Part shown: piece after piece, positions 9,469 through 17,166 of the stretch
Numbering within the stretch: position 1 is the first letter of the stretch
Layout of the letters: every line of letters begins with the position of its first letter
NCBI GenBank assembly: GCA_907163375.1
Contig: CAJQUW010008927.1
Span: 1-64,000, forward strand
Origin: Prostheceraeus crozeri
Taxonomy: Eukaryota > Platyhelminthes > Polycladida > Euryleptidae
Length of the DNA stretch: 64,000 nucleotides
Direction: 5' to 3'
Program-made: the position numbers and the translations under genes
Notes under the pieces: model-generated
What the model saw: the letters and a program-made list of their open reading frames with translations, nothing else
The model's database searches: none
What the model was told of the DNA's origin: nothing

Positions 9469-10689
9469 TCACTGTCGATCACTTAGATGAAAGATGTCGG
9501 CACGACGCATCCAAGAGTTCATACTTGAAGGATAACCAGTCCATTTAACAAGACACCATTCTTCACCTTGCCGTTTTTTACATCGAATGATTTTCTCTAC
9601 CAAATATGTTTCACTTTCAGTGACTACCTCAATCTCATCGCGGTAAAAGCTACCCTCAATTTCTTCATTATCGTAATCTTTCAACTTGTAGGTGGTCGGA
9701 GAGTCTTTTTGATTAATCCTTGATACTGTAAATACCTCCTCTGTCCAATTCCGAAGGTACCCTTTAGCAACAACACTCTTCACTTTTGAGATACGAACTT
9801 TGTCACCAATTTTCACATCACTTTTCACATGAGTGCGTTTACGTTGGAATGATTCGCGCACTTTATCTACATTGTCAGCATTTACATCTACTGGTCTGAG
9901 TCCAATAGAACGATGGATAGAGTGATTGTAGGCATGGAGTGTATCTTGTAGAACCTTTGTCCAATTTTGTGTCAAGTTGGCAGTAAAATGTCGCCACAAG
10001 TGATTTTTTAATGTGCGATTAAAACGTTCAACGAGTGAAGCTTTATAAGCACTCTTTACACTAAACAACTCAATGTCATGCCTCTCAAATAATCTTCTCA
10101 CATGCTGATTTTCAAACTCTTTTCCTTGATCACTCTGAATTCTTTTTGGAATGCGACCTTCTCGAAAAATTGTTTGGAATGCTTTTGCTACTCCTTTCCC
10201 TTCTTTAGTTTTTAAAGGTTGAGCCCACGCATAACGCGAGAAAATATCAATGACGGTTAAAATAAAATTATTGCCCGAGTTATGTTTTGAAATGGAGGCA
10301 ACATCGCACAAATGTGCTTGCCACTGTTCATCGATGTCATGAACAATATAATGGTGGGTGCGGTACTTCTTTTTCGCTTGTTTGTGGAGTGTATAGGTAG
10401 CCTGACTCTTTAACCATCGTTTCACTTGTGATTGTGGAAGACCACTCGCTTTTGATAATTTCTCGATAGATGCAAATCCCGCCGGATGTTTTACATCATA
10501 ATAGATTGACTTCAAACGTTCAGTCGATGACGACTGACTCTTTTTCCTCCTTCTCATCTTTTTGTTTTCTTGCCTTTCTACATTTACAACAACTGCAGCA
10601 GTTAGCTTTAGCGGTTTTGCGATCGTGTTCACATTGCTTAGGGGTTTCATTGTGAGAGCTGGCGCAGCAAGTGCAAGTGACAACGACAT
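9469..10689 (-). CDS. Polinton integrase (retroviral-type rve core, C-terminal chromodomain)
   Basis: A 406-aa frame. The N-terminal 50 residues are poorly defined and overlap another reading frame. A helix-turn-helix-like part (about 60-100, ASIEKLSKASGLPQSQVKRW) is followed by the rve core (about 110-270), with ILTVIDIFSRYAWA, IQSDQGKEFEN and ASLVERFNRTLK as recognisable segments. The C-terminus is a chromodomain (about 355-400, LVEKIIRCKKRQGEEWCLVK, WTGYPSSMNSW). The family inserts the linear element into host DNA with a 6-bp target duplication. A palindromic element in the same window carries exactly such a 6-bp duplication and no integrase of its own, so this enzyme or a relative is a natural helper. 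Confidence 0.9.
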   Translation of the reverse strand: MSLSLALAAPALTMKPLSNVNTIAKPLKLTAAVVVNVERQENKKMRRRKKSQSSSTERLKSIYYDVKHPAGFASIEKLSKASGLPQSQVKRWLKSQATYTLHKQAKKKYRTHHYIVHDIDEQWQAHLCDVASISKHNSGNNFILTVIDIFSRYAWAQPLKTKEGKGVAKAFQTIFREGRIPKRIQSDQGKEFENQHVRRLFERHDIELFSVKSAYKASLVERFNRTLKNHLWRHFTANLTQNWTKVLQDTLHAYNHSIHRSIGLRPVDVNADNVDKVRESFQRKRTHVKSDVKIGDKVRISKVKSVVAKGYLRNWTEEVFTVSRINQKDSPTTYKLKDYDNEEIEGSFYRDEIEVVTESETYLVEKIIRCKKRQGEEWCLVKWTGYPSSMNSWMRRADIFHLSDRQ

Positions 10690-10735
10690 TCACTTCTGGC
10701 GGCTCATTACATGGCAAGCAACACATCTGCTTCAT
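10520..10735 (-). CDS. Cysteine-rich 71-aa frame overlapping the integrase start
   Basis: Twelve of 71 residues are cysteine, in CC, CxxC and CxCC groupings (MCCLPC, CTCCASS, CCSCCKCRK), followed by a lysine/glutamate tail. It begins just below the stop of the 230-aa gene and overlaps the N-terminal, poorly conserved part of the integrase frame. A small zinc-binding protein is possible. It may instead be the real N-terminal context of the integrase transcript or chance. No family recognised. Confidence 0.35.
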   Translation of the reverse strand: MKQMCCLPCNEPPEVNVVVTCTCCASSHNETPKQCEHDRKTAKANCCSCCKCRKARKQKDEKEEKESVVID

Positions 10736-10736
10736 A

Positions 10737-11429
10737 TTAATAGTCTGAGAACATGTATTTCCTGGGAGGAGCTGTTTTGCGTTTTCCTTTTACTAGTTTT
10801 GGTGGTGGTGTAGATCTACGTCGAGTTCTTCCTCTTGTTTGCTTAGTGAGTGTGGGAGGGAATGTAGCAAGTGACGTCTTAAACCAATGTGTTGGCATTT
10901 TCATCGTCTGAAGCATTGGAGCAGTAGCCACTGTTGAATCAGGTTCTTTCCATGTCTCATTATTCAAAGCAAATTTTGGCACATTATGCTTTTTCAATAG
11001 TTTAAGAAAGTATGACCAACCAGGTGGAACATAGCCCTGACGGCGCTTTCTACGTGTCGCATACTGAATCAAGTCTTCATAACGTGAAGCATCAATCACT
11101 TTATTTTCATCTGTAATGATTTCTCCTCTATCATTTACATTGAGATGGGGTTCAATACTATTGAAAAGAGATATGGCATGTGCGCGAGATGCTAAAGGTG
11201 TAGCAGTCGATACAGAGCCACGCATCTTATTCTTCAAGTTTTTCAATTGCTCAACAGTTTCCGCTTGTAATAATACAGCACGATGTGGATCTTTGATGTG
11301 AACATTTTGCTGATAATCTATTTCTTTCCTATACATTTGATTTGCAAGAGGTTGCTTTACTTGCTGCATGGCAGTCAATTGTACATATTCATCCTGAGGA
11401 ATAACAATCATGCGAGAATAAGAACTCAT
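10737..11429 (-). CDS. Polinton-conserved protein, function unknown (230 aa)
   Basis: The N-terminus (MIVIPQDEYVQLTAMQ at about residue 7) is a pattern I associate with a Polinton protein lying between ATPase and integrase. The centre has NVNDRGEIITDENKVIDASR, and the tail is basic and proline-rich (RGRTRRRSTPPPKLVKGKRK), suiting nucleic-acid or capsid binding. Its start codon overlaps the stop codon of the ATPase gene as ATGA. Role unknown; a minor virion protein is a reasonable guess. Confidence 0.55.
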   Translation of the reverse strand: MSSYSRMIVIPQDEYVQLTAMQQVKQPLANQMYRKEIDYQQNVHIKDPHRAVLLQAETVEQLKNLKNKMRGSVSTATPLASRAHAISLFNSIEPHLNVNDRGEIITDENKVIDASRYEDLIQYATRRKRRQGYVPPGWSYFLKLLKKHNVPKFALNNETWKEPDSTVATAPMLQTMKMPTHWFKTSLATFPPTLTKQTRGRTRRRSTPPPKLVKGKRKTAPPRKYMFSDY

Positions 11430-12442
11430 AGTTTGTAGATAATCATGGGAGTTTTCAAAATATCACTTCGAAATCTAAATTCTTCCGGACAGTCTTGCGT
11501 AAAGTCAATGAATAAGTAACCGTATGGTTTTTCAGTAGCTGCTTGAAAAATTTCAATTAAGGCTTTTGATCCTCTTGGTGCAACTTGTCGCGCTAAAATT
11601 TCAAATTGACTTTTATCTCGCGGATTCTTGAAAATAGCATAATAGTGTGTATTCAGGTTTCGTGTGCGAGCTTCTTTTCCATCAGGAAACAAATTTTGTG
11701 TGATATAGATGATAAAGCACCTTTTATGATGTGCTGCGCGAGTGAACATATCTGTAACATCTTTTGAATTCTTACTTTCTTTTAATAAATCATCCAATAC
11801 AACAACATCATTAGACTGAAGTTTATCCACTGGAATAATTCCTTCATGTCGAATAAAGTTGCGACTTTGCAATTCCTGAAACAGGGACGGTTGATAAATA
11901 CCATAACACCAAATCACTCGATTGATAGGTTCCTTAAACAACTCCCTTCTTTTATCCAATAAATTCAGCGTGAAAACAGTTTTACCTGCATGAGATGGAC
12001 CTGATACAGTCAGAACTTTATCACATTGAAGTCTGAAATCCATTATAATAATTTGAGATTCAACATTTGCATAATTAACGTCTAGAGCCAAAGATATTAC
12101 CCAATACGTTTTACCCACGATAGGAGCTAGCATCGGTAGTAACGCTGGAAGGAGACCACCCTTTTGTGTTAGAGTTTTCCTCTTTCTTTGAAGGGTGACT
12201 TTAGGATTGGAGATGAAACGCAATTTCGTAGCATATCGCTTAAGTAACTTTCGTTGTTTTGGTGCTAATTTCTTCGTCCTCAACTTTCTCACATGAGAAA
12301 TAATTTCACAAATAAATTTATCGTTAGCATGTCGTATAGCATTGTATCGCTGATTTGCTTTCATTCGTCGGAGAGCTTGAATGGCTGAAGAAAACTTTGA
12401 AGACTTTTGACTTTTACGTTTCGTCATTTTACGTTTCGCCAT
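11426..12442 (-). CDS. Packaging ATPase (FtsK/HerA type) with basic N-terminal module
   Basis: A 338-aa frame with two parts. Residues about 1-110 are highly basic and end in LTQKGGLLPALLPMLAPIVG, a module that in many Polintons is a separate small protein. Residues about 130-338 are the P-loop ATPase, with Walker A GPSHAGKTVFTLNLL, Walker B NDVVVLDDLL and a sensor-like YITQNLFPDGKEARTRNLN. It would pump element DNA into capsids. The two modules share one frame, so they may be made as a fusion or separated by splicing. The stop overlaps the start of the next gene (ATGA). Confidence 0.85.
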   Translation of the reverse strand: MAKRKMTKRKSQKSSKFSSAIQALRRMKANQRYNAIRHANDKFICEIISHVRKLRTKKLAPKQRKLLKRYATKLRFISNPKVTLQRKRKTLTQKGGLLPALLPMLAPIVGKTYWVISLALDVNYANVESQIIIMDFRLQCDKVLTVSGPSHAGKTVFTLNLLDKRRELFKEPINRVIWCYGIYQPSLFQELQSRNFIRHEGIIPVDKLQSNDVVVLDDLLKESKNSKDVTDMFTRAAHHKRCFIIYITQNLFPDGKEARTRNLNTHYYAIFKNPRDKSQFEILARQVAPRGSKALIEIFQAATEKPYGYLFIDFTQDCPEEFRFRSDILKTPMIIYKL

Positions 12443-12493
12443 TTTCCGTGTTAGTCTTTGCTAAAACCTATCTTTACCACATTTGCATAGGTA

Positions 12494-12817
12494 CTAACTA
12501 TTGCGGCATAAGTGACACTCGAAATGAGCAATATCACGGTGGTTACATTTGCAAAGTTGAATGCAATTACGTATGAAACAGCGTTGACAAAAAGCATGCT
12601 TACATCTCTTGAAGATGCGCTTTTCATTTCCATCCTTTCGCTTACATACATCACAACACATAGTTTCACCGTTACTGATGTCTGTAGCAAGTCTTCTTGA
12701 AGATATGAATTTGCTAGCCTTTTCTGAATAAAAGACGCATGTACAGAAGGAATATACTTCGAGAGTGAGCAGACATAGCTCGAAAACCAGTTGTGCTACA
12801 ATCAAGTACCACTGCAT
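12494..12817 (-). CDS. RING-finger protein with N-terminal hydrophobic segment
   Basis: The start chosen is the ATG giving MQWYLIVAQL, which lies 3 bases past the stop of the preceding gene. The longer frame would need a non-ATG start. Residues about 3-30 are hydrophobic (signal or membrane anchor). The C-terminal half has a RING-like cysteine/histidine series: CCDVC, then about 12 residues, then CKHAFCQRC, a short spacer, CIQLCKC and final CHLC. RING proteins usually act as ubiquitin ligases, so a membrane-tethered viral-type ligase is a reasonable inference. Not a usual core Polinton gene. Confidence 0.6.
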   Translation of the reverse strand: MQWYLIVAQLVFELCLLTLEVYSFCTCVFYSEKASKFISSRRLATDISNGETMCCDVCKRKDGNEKRIFKRCKHAFCQRCFIRNCIQLCKCNHRDIAHFECHLCRNS

Positions 12818-12819
12818 TT

Positions 12820-13230
12820 TCAATTTTTCTTTATGGAAAGTTGAATGTGAATATCTGAAATCGCTTCAATCACTAGACTGCTACCATGATGGTTAAATGC
12901 GTTAAGACGTTCAGCAATTTTTATCATATGTCTTTTAAAAAATTCTTGGGGGTGATCTACCACTTCCATTGAATAAGAAACAAAATGGAAAGAGCGACTT
13001 TCCACCTCTTCCTTTCCAAAATGACTAAACTTAATTTTCGCAACTAATCGCGCCATGATAATGCTATCAGAGAATGTATTTATTAACTCTAGAAATAGAG
13101 TGCTAGCATCATCGACCACTGCTTCGATGTCGGTCTTATCTTTATGAAAATTTATCACATAATCTTGAACAGCTACTTTTAAACTTTGCCTATGAAAATG
13201 TAATGTTCCGCAGTCGTTTGAGAAAGACAT
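12820..13230 (-). CDS. Polinton accessory protein (136 aa), PolB-neighbour-like domain
   Basis: The pattern ARLVAKIKFSHFGKEEVESR followed by SFHFVSYSMEVVDHP, and a C-terminal RLNAFNHHGSSLVIEAISDI motif, resembles a domain that I recall next to or N-terminal to Polinton-type PolB proteins (RhexF..nGSGWxlexI). This link comes from memory of motif shape only. Function unknown; a replication accessory role would fit. It is packed 3 bases from the RING gene. Confidence 0.45.
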   Translation of the reverse strand: MSFSNDCGTLHFHRQSLKVAVQDYVINFHKDKTDIEAVVDDASTLFLELINTFSDSIIMARLVAKIKFSHFGKEEVESRSFHFVSYSMEVVDHPQEFFKRHMIKIAERLNAFNHHGSSLVIEAISDIHIQLSIKKN

Positions 13231-13314
13231 GATCGCCCTTTATCTAACCCATCCATTGCATGAAAACAACTCTTCTCATAGTAACATTTATTGAATCACT
13301 ATAACAAGCATGCA

Positions 13315-13845
13315 TTATAAATCAATGGTTTGAAAGAGATAAAATAGATACAGCTGGTAACTATCATACAGCGAGCAATGATAACCATACAGGACTTTGG
13401 CAGTGTTGAGGTGAGGAGGAAAGAAGCATTGGTTATGAACGTAGCTACTACAACGAACAGACAAAATAGGAACACACAAATCCTTAAAACGTTTCGTGAC
13501 TTCATGGTAGTGTTGATTCACTCTACTATCCCAAGGCGGGAGCAAAATATCATCAATGATTAGATTGGGAAATACTTTCCTCTCCTTACCAGGATTATTG
13601 CAAAAGATGCGTATAACATTGAAAGCAGCTAACCATCGTTTAAAGTCAATAAGAAGAGCACTCTCACAAGAAAAGCCATAGTCTTGCAAATATTTCAGAT
13701 TAAGTCCTTGAATGTGTTTTCTCGCCCATTGATCAACATTGGGATCGCAGTTGGCATGTTGATGATAGACACTAACAATCTGATATGTCCAATTGTTCAT
13801 AGCAATAGCACTGAGCTCCTGTACAGGTTCACCCTCACAATCCAT
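13315..13845 (-). CDS. DnaQ/DEDD exonuclease-like protein (176 aa)
   Basis: It starts directly with MDCEGEPVQELSAIAM, in which DxE is like motif I of DEDD exonucleases. It continues with a HxHA and an HIQGLNLKYLQDYGF segment like the helix before motif II, and a FKRWLAAFNVIRIFCNN core strand. Proteins of this form are found beside Polinton genes in animals. If active it would be a nuclease, but the full catalytic set cannot be verified by eye. The C-terminal 40 residues are rich in aromatic residues and may not be part of the fold. Confidence 0.45.
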   Translation of the reverse strand: MDCEGEPVQELSAIAMNNWTYQIVSVYHQHANCDPNVDQWARKHIQGLNLKYLQDYGFSCESALLIDFKRWLAAFNVIRIFCNNPGKERKVFPNLIIDDILLPPWDSRVNQHYHEVTKRFKDLCVPILSVRCSSYVHNQCFFPPHLNTAKVLYGYHCSLYDSYQLYLFYLFQTIDL

Positions 13846-13897
13846 AAAAATGATGATAGAAGCCTAAAACGGAAATTTACACATCTAAGGAAACGTT

Positions 13898-14146
13898 CTA
13901 TAACATATTACAAAATGAAGAATTACATCGATGCTTTTCACGACAAAATACACAAATGATATGATGGCAACGAAGAAGTAAAATGTATCTAATAAGACCA
14001 CGTCTACGACACTCAAAGCACATAAGCGAATTGTCATAGGGTAGAGTTAGGAAAAGACCAGTAATTCTCCTTCTTTGATTTGCGTTTTGAGGCAGCATTC
14101 TTCTCCGACTTGCGCTTCGTACCACTGCTGTTAAGGATTTGATCAA
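13898..14146 (-). CDS. Small RING-like frame overlapping the 3' end of the 212-aa gene
   Basis: The C-terminal half shows CFECRRRGLIRYILLLRCHH and CVFCREKHRC..FC, a partial RING pattern like that at 12,494. The first third overlaps the end of the neighbouring gene in another frame, so the real start may be downstream or supplied by splicing. It would be the second RING-like product in this block. Confidence 0.35.
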   Translation of the reverse strand: MIKSLTAVVRSASRRRMLPQNANQRRRITGLFLTLPYDNSLMCFECRRRGLIRYILLLRCHHIICVFCREKHRCNSSFCNML

Positions 14147-14832
14147 TTATGTCATCCACGTTGGGTGGTTTTGGAATATATAGGATGGATTCCATATGCA
14201 TGGAGAGCGATGCTATTTTATTATCCTTGTGCCGACCATAATATAGCCCATTCACTTTGAAAAGGATATCCCAAGTACCTTCTCCGAGCTCGTCGCATGT
14301 GATGGGTGTTGAATGATCTCCCTCCTTCTTATAGTAAGTGCACCAATGTGATACCGGTAGGCAAATTTGATTACCATCCCAAATCTTTCTATAGGGAGTA
14401 TCCTTGTCATCTCTCGCCTTCCACTCTTGAGCAAGAGGAGTAGGAATGTCCATATTTAATGTCACGTACTCCTCAATAATATCAAGTTGGTGGCGAATGT
14501 ACGGACTCACGGGGATCAGTATGTAGTCCCCATACTGATTGTGCATTATCTTGACATCCGTGGAAGGGAGCATTCCCGTTTGGAGTACTACGCTATGATC
14601 GTAATAACGCAAGACTTGTTTAAATTTACGCTGTAGCGGTGTAGGATTATGTACCTTGGTTGTTTCTTCCACTGGCCTCAGTTGTAGATGATCTGATCGT
14701 AGCGAACCTTGTAACGTTTGACCGCCATTTTGTCCTACTAGTGCAGCAGATGGAGTAGATGCCTGAAAATGAAAAAGATTGTATTAAGTTTACGTTCAAG
14801 GGAGGAGAGGGAGGAAAGTAGCGACTTACCAT
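14034..14832 (-). CDS. Spliced early gene of Polinton B2, function unknown
   Basis: The main exon (14,034-14,762) encodes a protein with YILIPVSPYIRHQLDIIEEY, ICLPVSHWCTYYKKEG and a striking GTWDILFKVNGLYYGRHKDN segment, and a lysine/serine-rich tail with KRKSEKNAASKRKSKK as a likely nuclear signal. The open frame has no ATG near its start. An ATG at 14,830-14,832 is followed at once by GTAAGT, and a TTTTCAG acceptor sits at about 14,763-14,769, so a 67-bp intron would join the ATG to the frame (protein start MASTPSAA). A TATATAAATAG box lies upstream near 14,930. The outer Polinton's PolB gene has the same ATG|GTAAGT start. No known family recognised. Confidence 0.55.
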
Positions 14833-14969
14833 TTTAGTTGGATAATAGAATAGAGAGAGAGAGAAAATGTGCGTCCGTCACTCGTGAAATTCAACGATGG
14901 AATGATTCTCACTGTGGAAGGCTCGCTATTTATATAGAAATGCTTGATTCTCATTGGAAGATGATCCTC

Positions 14970-15942
14970 ATTGGACAATAACATCAAGCTGATTCCAAAT
15001 CTGAAATCCGTTTACCAATCCGAGCCTTCGTTCGCCCGCTGGAGCTGTTTCTTGGGAAATTCTAACTCTGTCGTTTTTTCACCAATCTCCCAAATCTTGA
15101 ATGGCGTCTCACATCTAAACGAAGACAGATATGAACAAGCCGTTTCTTTCAGTGAATTTGTCTCACTCTTAGCTTTCAAACGAGCTATTGCACGACAAAA
15201 TCCATCCACTAGAAGCAAAATTGGAAGTTTGGTGTCGGGGGGGGTCAGTGAAATTTGATGAAAAATGTTTTGGTGAAGGTCCCAGGTCGAAATGACACAC
15301 TTTGGAAAATTTTCAAAATTTTGTCCATACAAAGTCACTCTGACACTTAGGATTTTTTTAGGTGAGCTCCGACCTAAAATCTTGTAACAGCTCTAACTTT
15401 TGAACGGCTGATCCGATTGACTCGCTACAAAAATGTCGTCGAGCAGTTTTTTCTCCTCTTTCAAACGAGTGGCTGTAAGACAAAATCCGTCCTCTAGAAC
15501 CAAAGTTAGAAGATTGCTGTCGGGGGGGGGGTCGGTGAAATTTGATGAAACAAACTTTGGTGAGGGTCCCAGGTCGAAATGACACACTTTGGAAAATTTT
15601 CAAAATTTTACCCATACAAAGTCACTCTGACACATAGGATTTTTTCAGGTGAGCTACGACAGTCCACCCTCCCAACCTGGCCGGCACACCACGCCAACCT
15701 GGCCGGTACACCACGCCAACCTGGAGAGCGCAGCACACACCACCTCGCGGTAGGACGGCCGGCCAGAGGGGGGGGGACGTCAGACTCGAAGCAACACGGC
15801 GGCACACCACGACCGACTCGACGGACAGGAGGGGGGGGACGTCAGACTCGAAGCAACACGACCGACACGACGGACAGGAGGGGGGGACGTCAGCGATGGC
15901 GGCCATCTTGCGCGGTCCAGAAGTGGAGTTTTGCTTACTACT
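14970..15942. repeat. Right terminal repeat of Polinton B2
   Basis: Three or more units of the 300-bp family in the G-rich direction, with G-runs of 7-10 near 15,236, 15,521, 15,768, 15,828 and 15,876, each followed or preceded by TGACGTC-like or GTCGG words. It ends in GATGGCGGCCATCTTGCGCG, then GTGGAGTTTTGCTTACTACT, the reverse of the element start. Confidence 0.85.
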
Positions 15943-16964
15943 ACTCGGGCATTCGCCCGCGGGCACGGGGATTTACAATAATGGCTTAATCTGCGAATTC
16001 ATATCCGGTCAGTGGATATGCAGGTAGGGATTCATGGCGGCATATATGACGTGAGCCTAATGTATATAGCCTAAGCTCATTATGCAATTGAATCTAGTCA
16101 CTATCGAATTTAGTCACATCGTATTCTTTAGTCACTATTTCTGAAGGCTAGACCTAGGCCTATGCTAGTTGGCAAGTTCCAAGCACTGTGCAAGCGAAGT
16201 GTCAAATGGGTGAACATCGATCCATCGTCACCTATAGCAAATTCGTGCAGCGTGATGCTGCTAAAGCGTGTTATAGGCTAATCATCAAGACAGAAGGATT
16301 ATGACTTTCTCTATTGATTTTGATATTCCCTAGCTTGATTGGGTTTGATACAAGGGGCGTGTTTGACGTCAACTTATATTTCGCATTGTCATTGTGGGAC
16401 AATAACGACAACGAAATTTTCGATAGGACAGCTTGTATTATTTCACGATGTCAGATGGGAGAGCGCCCTGCATCACCAGCTTCCACATTTCTCTGAATAA
16501 ACCAATATTAGCTAGAAACGACAGCACTATAAAGGGTCCATCAAAATTGAACATTGTTTTGATTTAGAAGGAACGATTTAAACGGGTGTTTTATGCCATG
16601 AACGAACGGAAAGGGGTAATAGGTCATTTGAGCGGTGAACGAACGAACGGGTCTGAAAGGCTAATGAACGGAAGATCGAACGAACGGGGGGAAATATGAC
16701 CGTTCAAATGCCCTGGGTATGAAACACAATAATCGAAAGACATTCCTGATCGTTTTCTTACATCGAAGAGTCAGGACGATTGCAGGAAACTGCTCATCTG
16801 AGGAGCCATCTGGGAGTGATGGTCGCAGTTCACTGCATGTTATGAGGGAATACATGAGCTCCGAACGCTACGTTCAAGTGAACGAAGAACATGTTTATCC
16901 TTTAGCATACAGTTTAGGTGGTCCCTCATCTGATTGAATTCTCATGGATGACAATGCTCCATGC
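15943..16964. other. Unique host DNA, no gene seen
   Basis: About 1 kb without a supported gene. It includes a TAGACCTAGGCCTATGCTAG stretch and, at about 16,560-16,700, a cluster of GAACGAACGG-type words. Confidence 0.6.
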
Positions 16965-17106
16965 TGTGATGTATTTGATATTTGTTTATATATGCTATGA
17001 TAAATTGATCACAACTGAAAGTGATTTTGATGTGCATGTTTCACAACATATAAATACGCATCCTCGTGACAACGCTCGTTTTCACCTCGTCCATACATAT
17101 AGCACA
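16965..17106 (+). repeat. 5' LTR
   Basis: 142 bp beginning TGTGATG and ending TAGCACA, identical to the 3' LTR by direct reading. It contains a CATATAAATACG TATA-like box. Confidence 0.95.
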
Positions 17107-17166
17107 TATGGCGACGAATTGACTGTTCTTTCACGAATTGAGAAGAAACTTCAGTGATATATCAAT

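Larger units (their letters stand above)
7681..15942 (-). mobile_element. Polinton fragment B2: late half with right terminus
   Basis: Reverse-strand block of capsid, core, integrase, packaging and accessory genes, closed on the right by a terminal repeat. The terminal repeat ends in CTTACTACT at 15,942, the reverse of the AGTAGTAAG terminus found at 33,091 and 33,187. The PolB half and the left terminus are missing from this copy. Most frames are open; about two or three breaks are seen, all in the capsid gene. Termini beginning with AG and a retroviral-like integrase are typical of Polintons. The candidate 6-bp target duplication would be ACTCGG (15,943-15,948), whose partner is not in the window. 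Confidence 0.85.
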
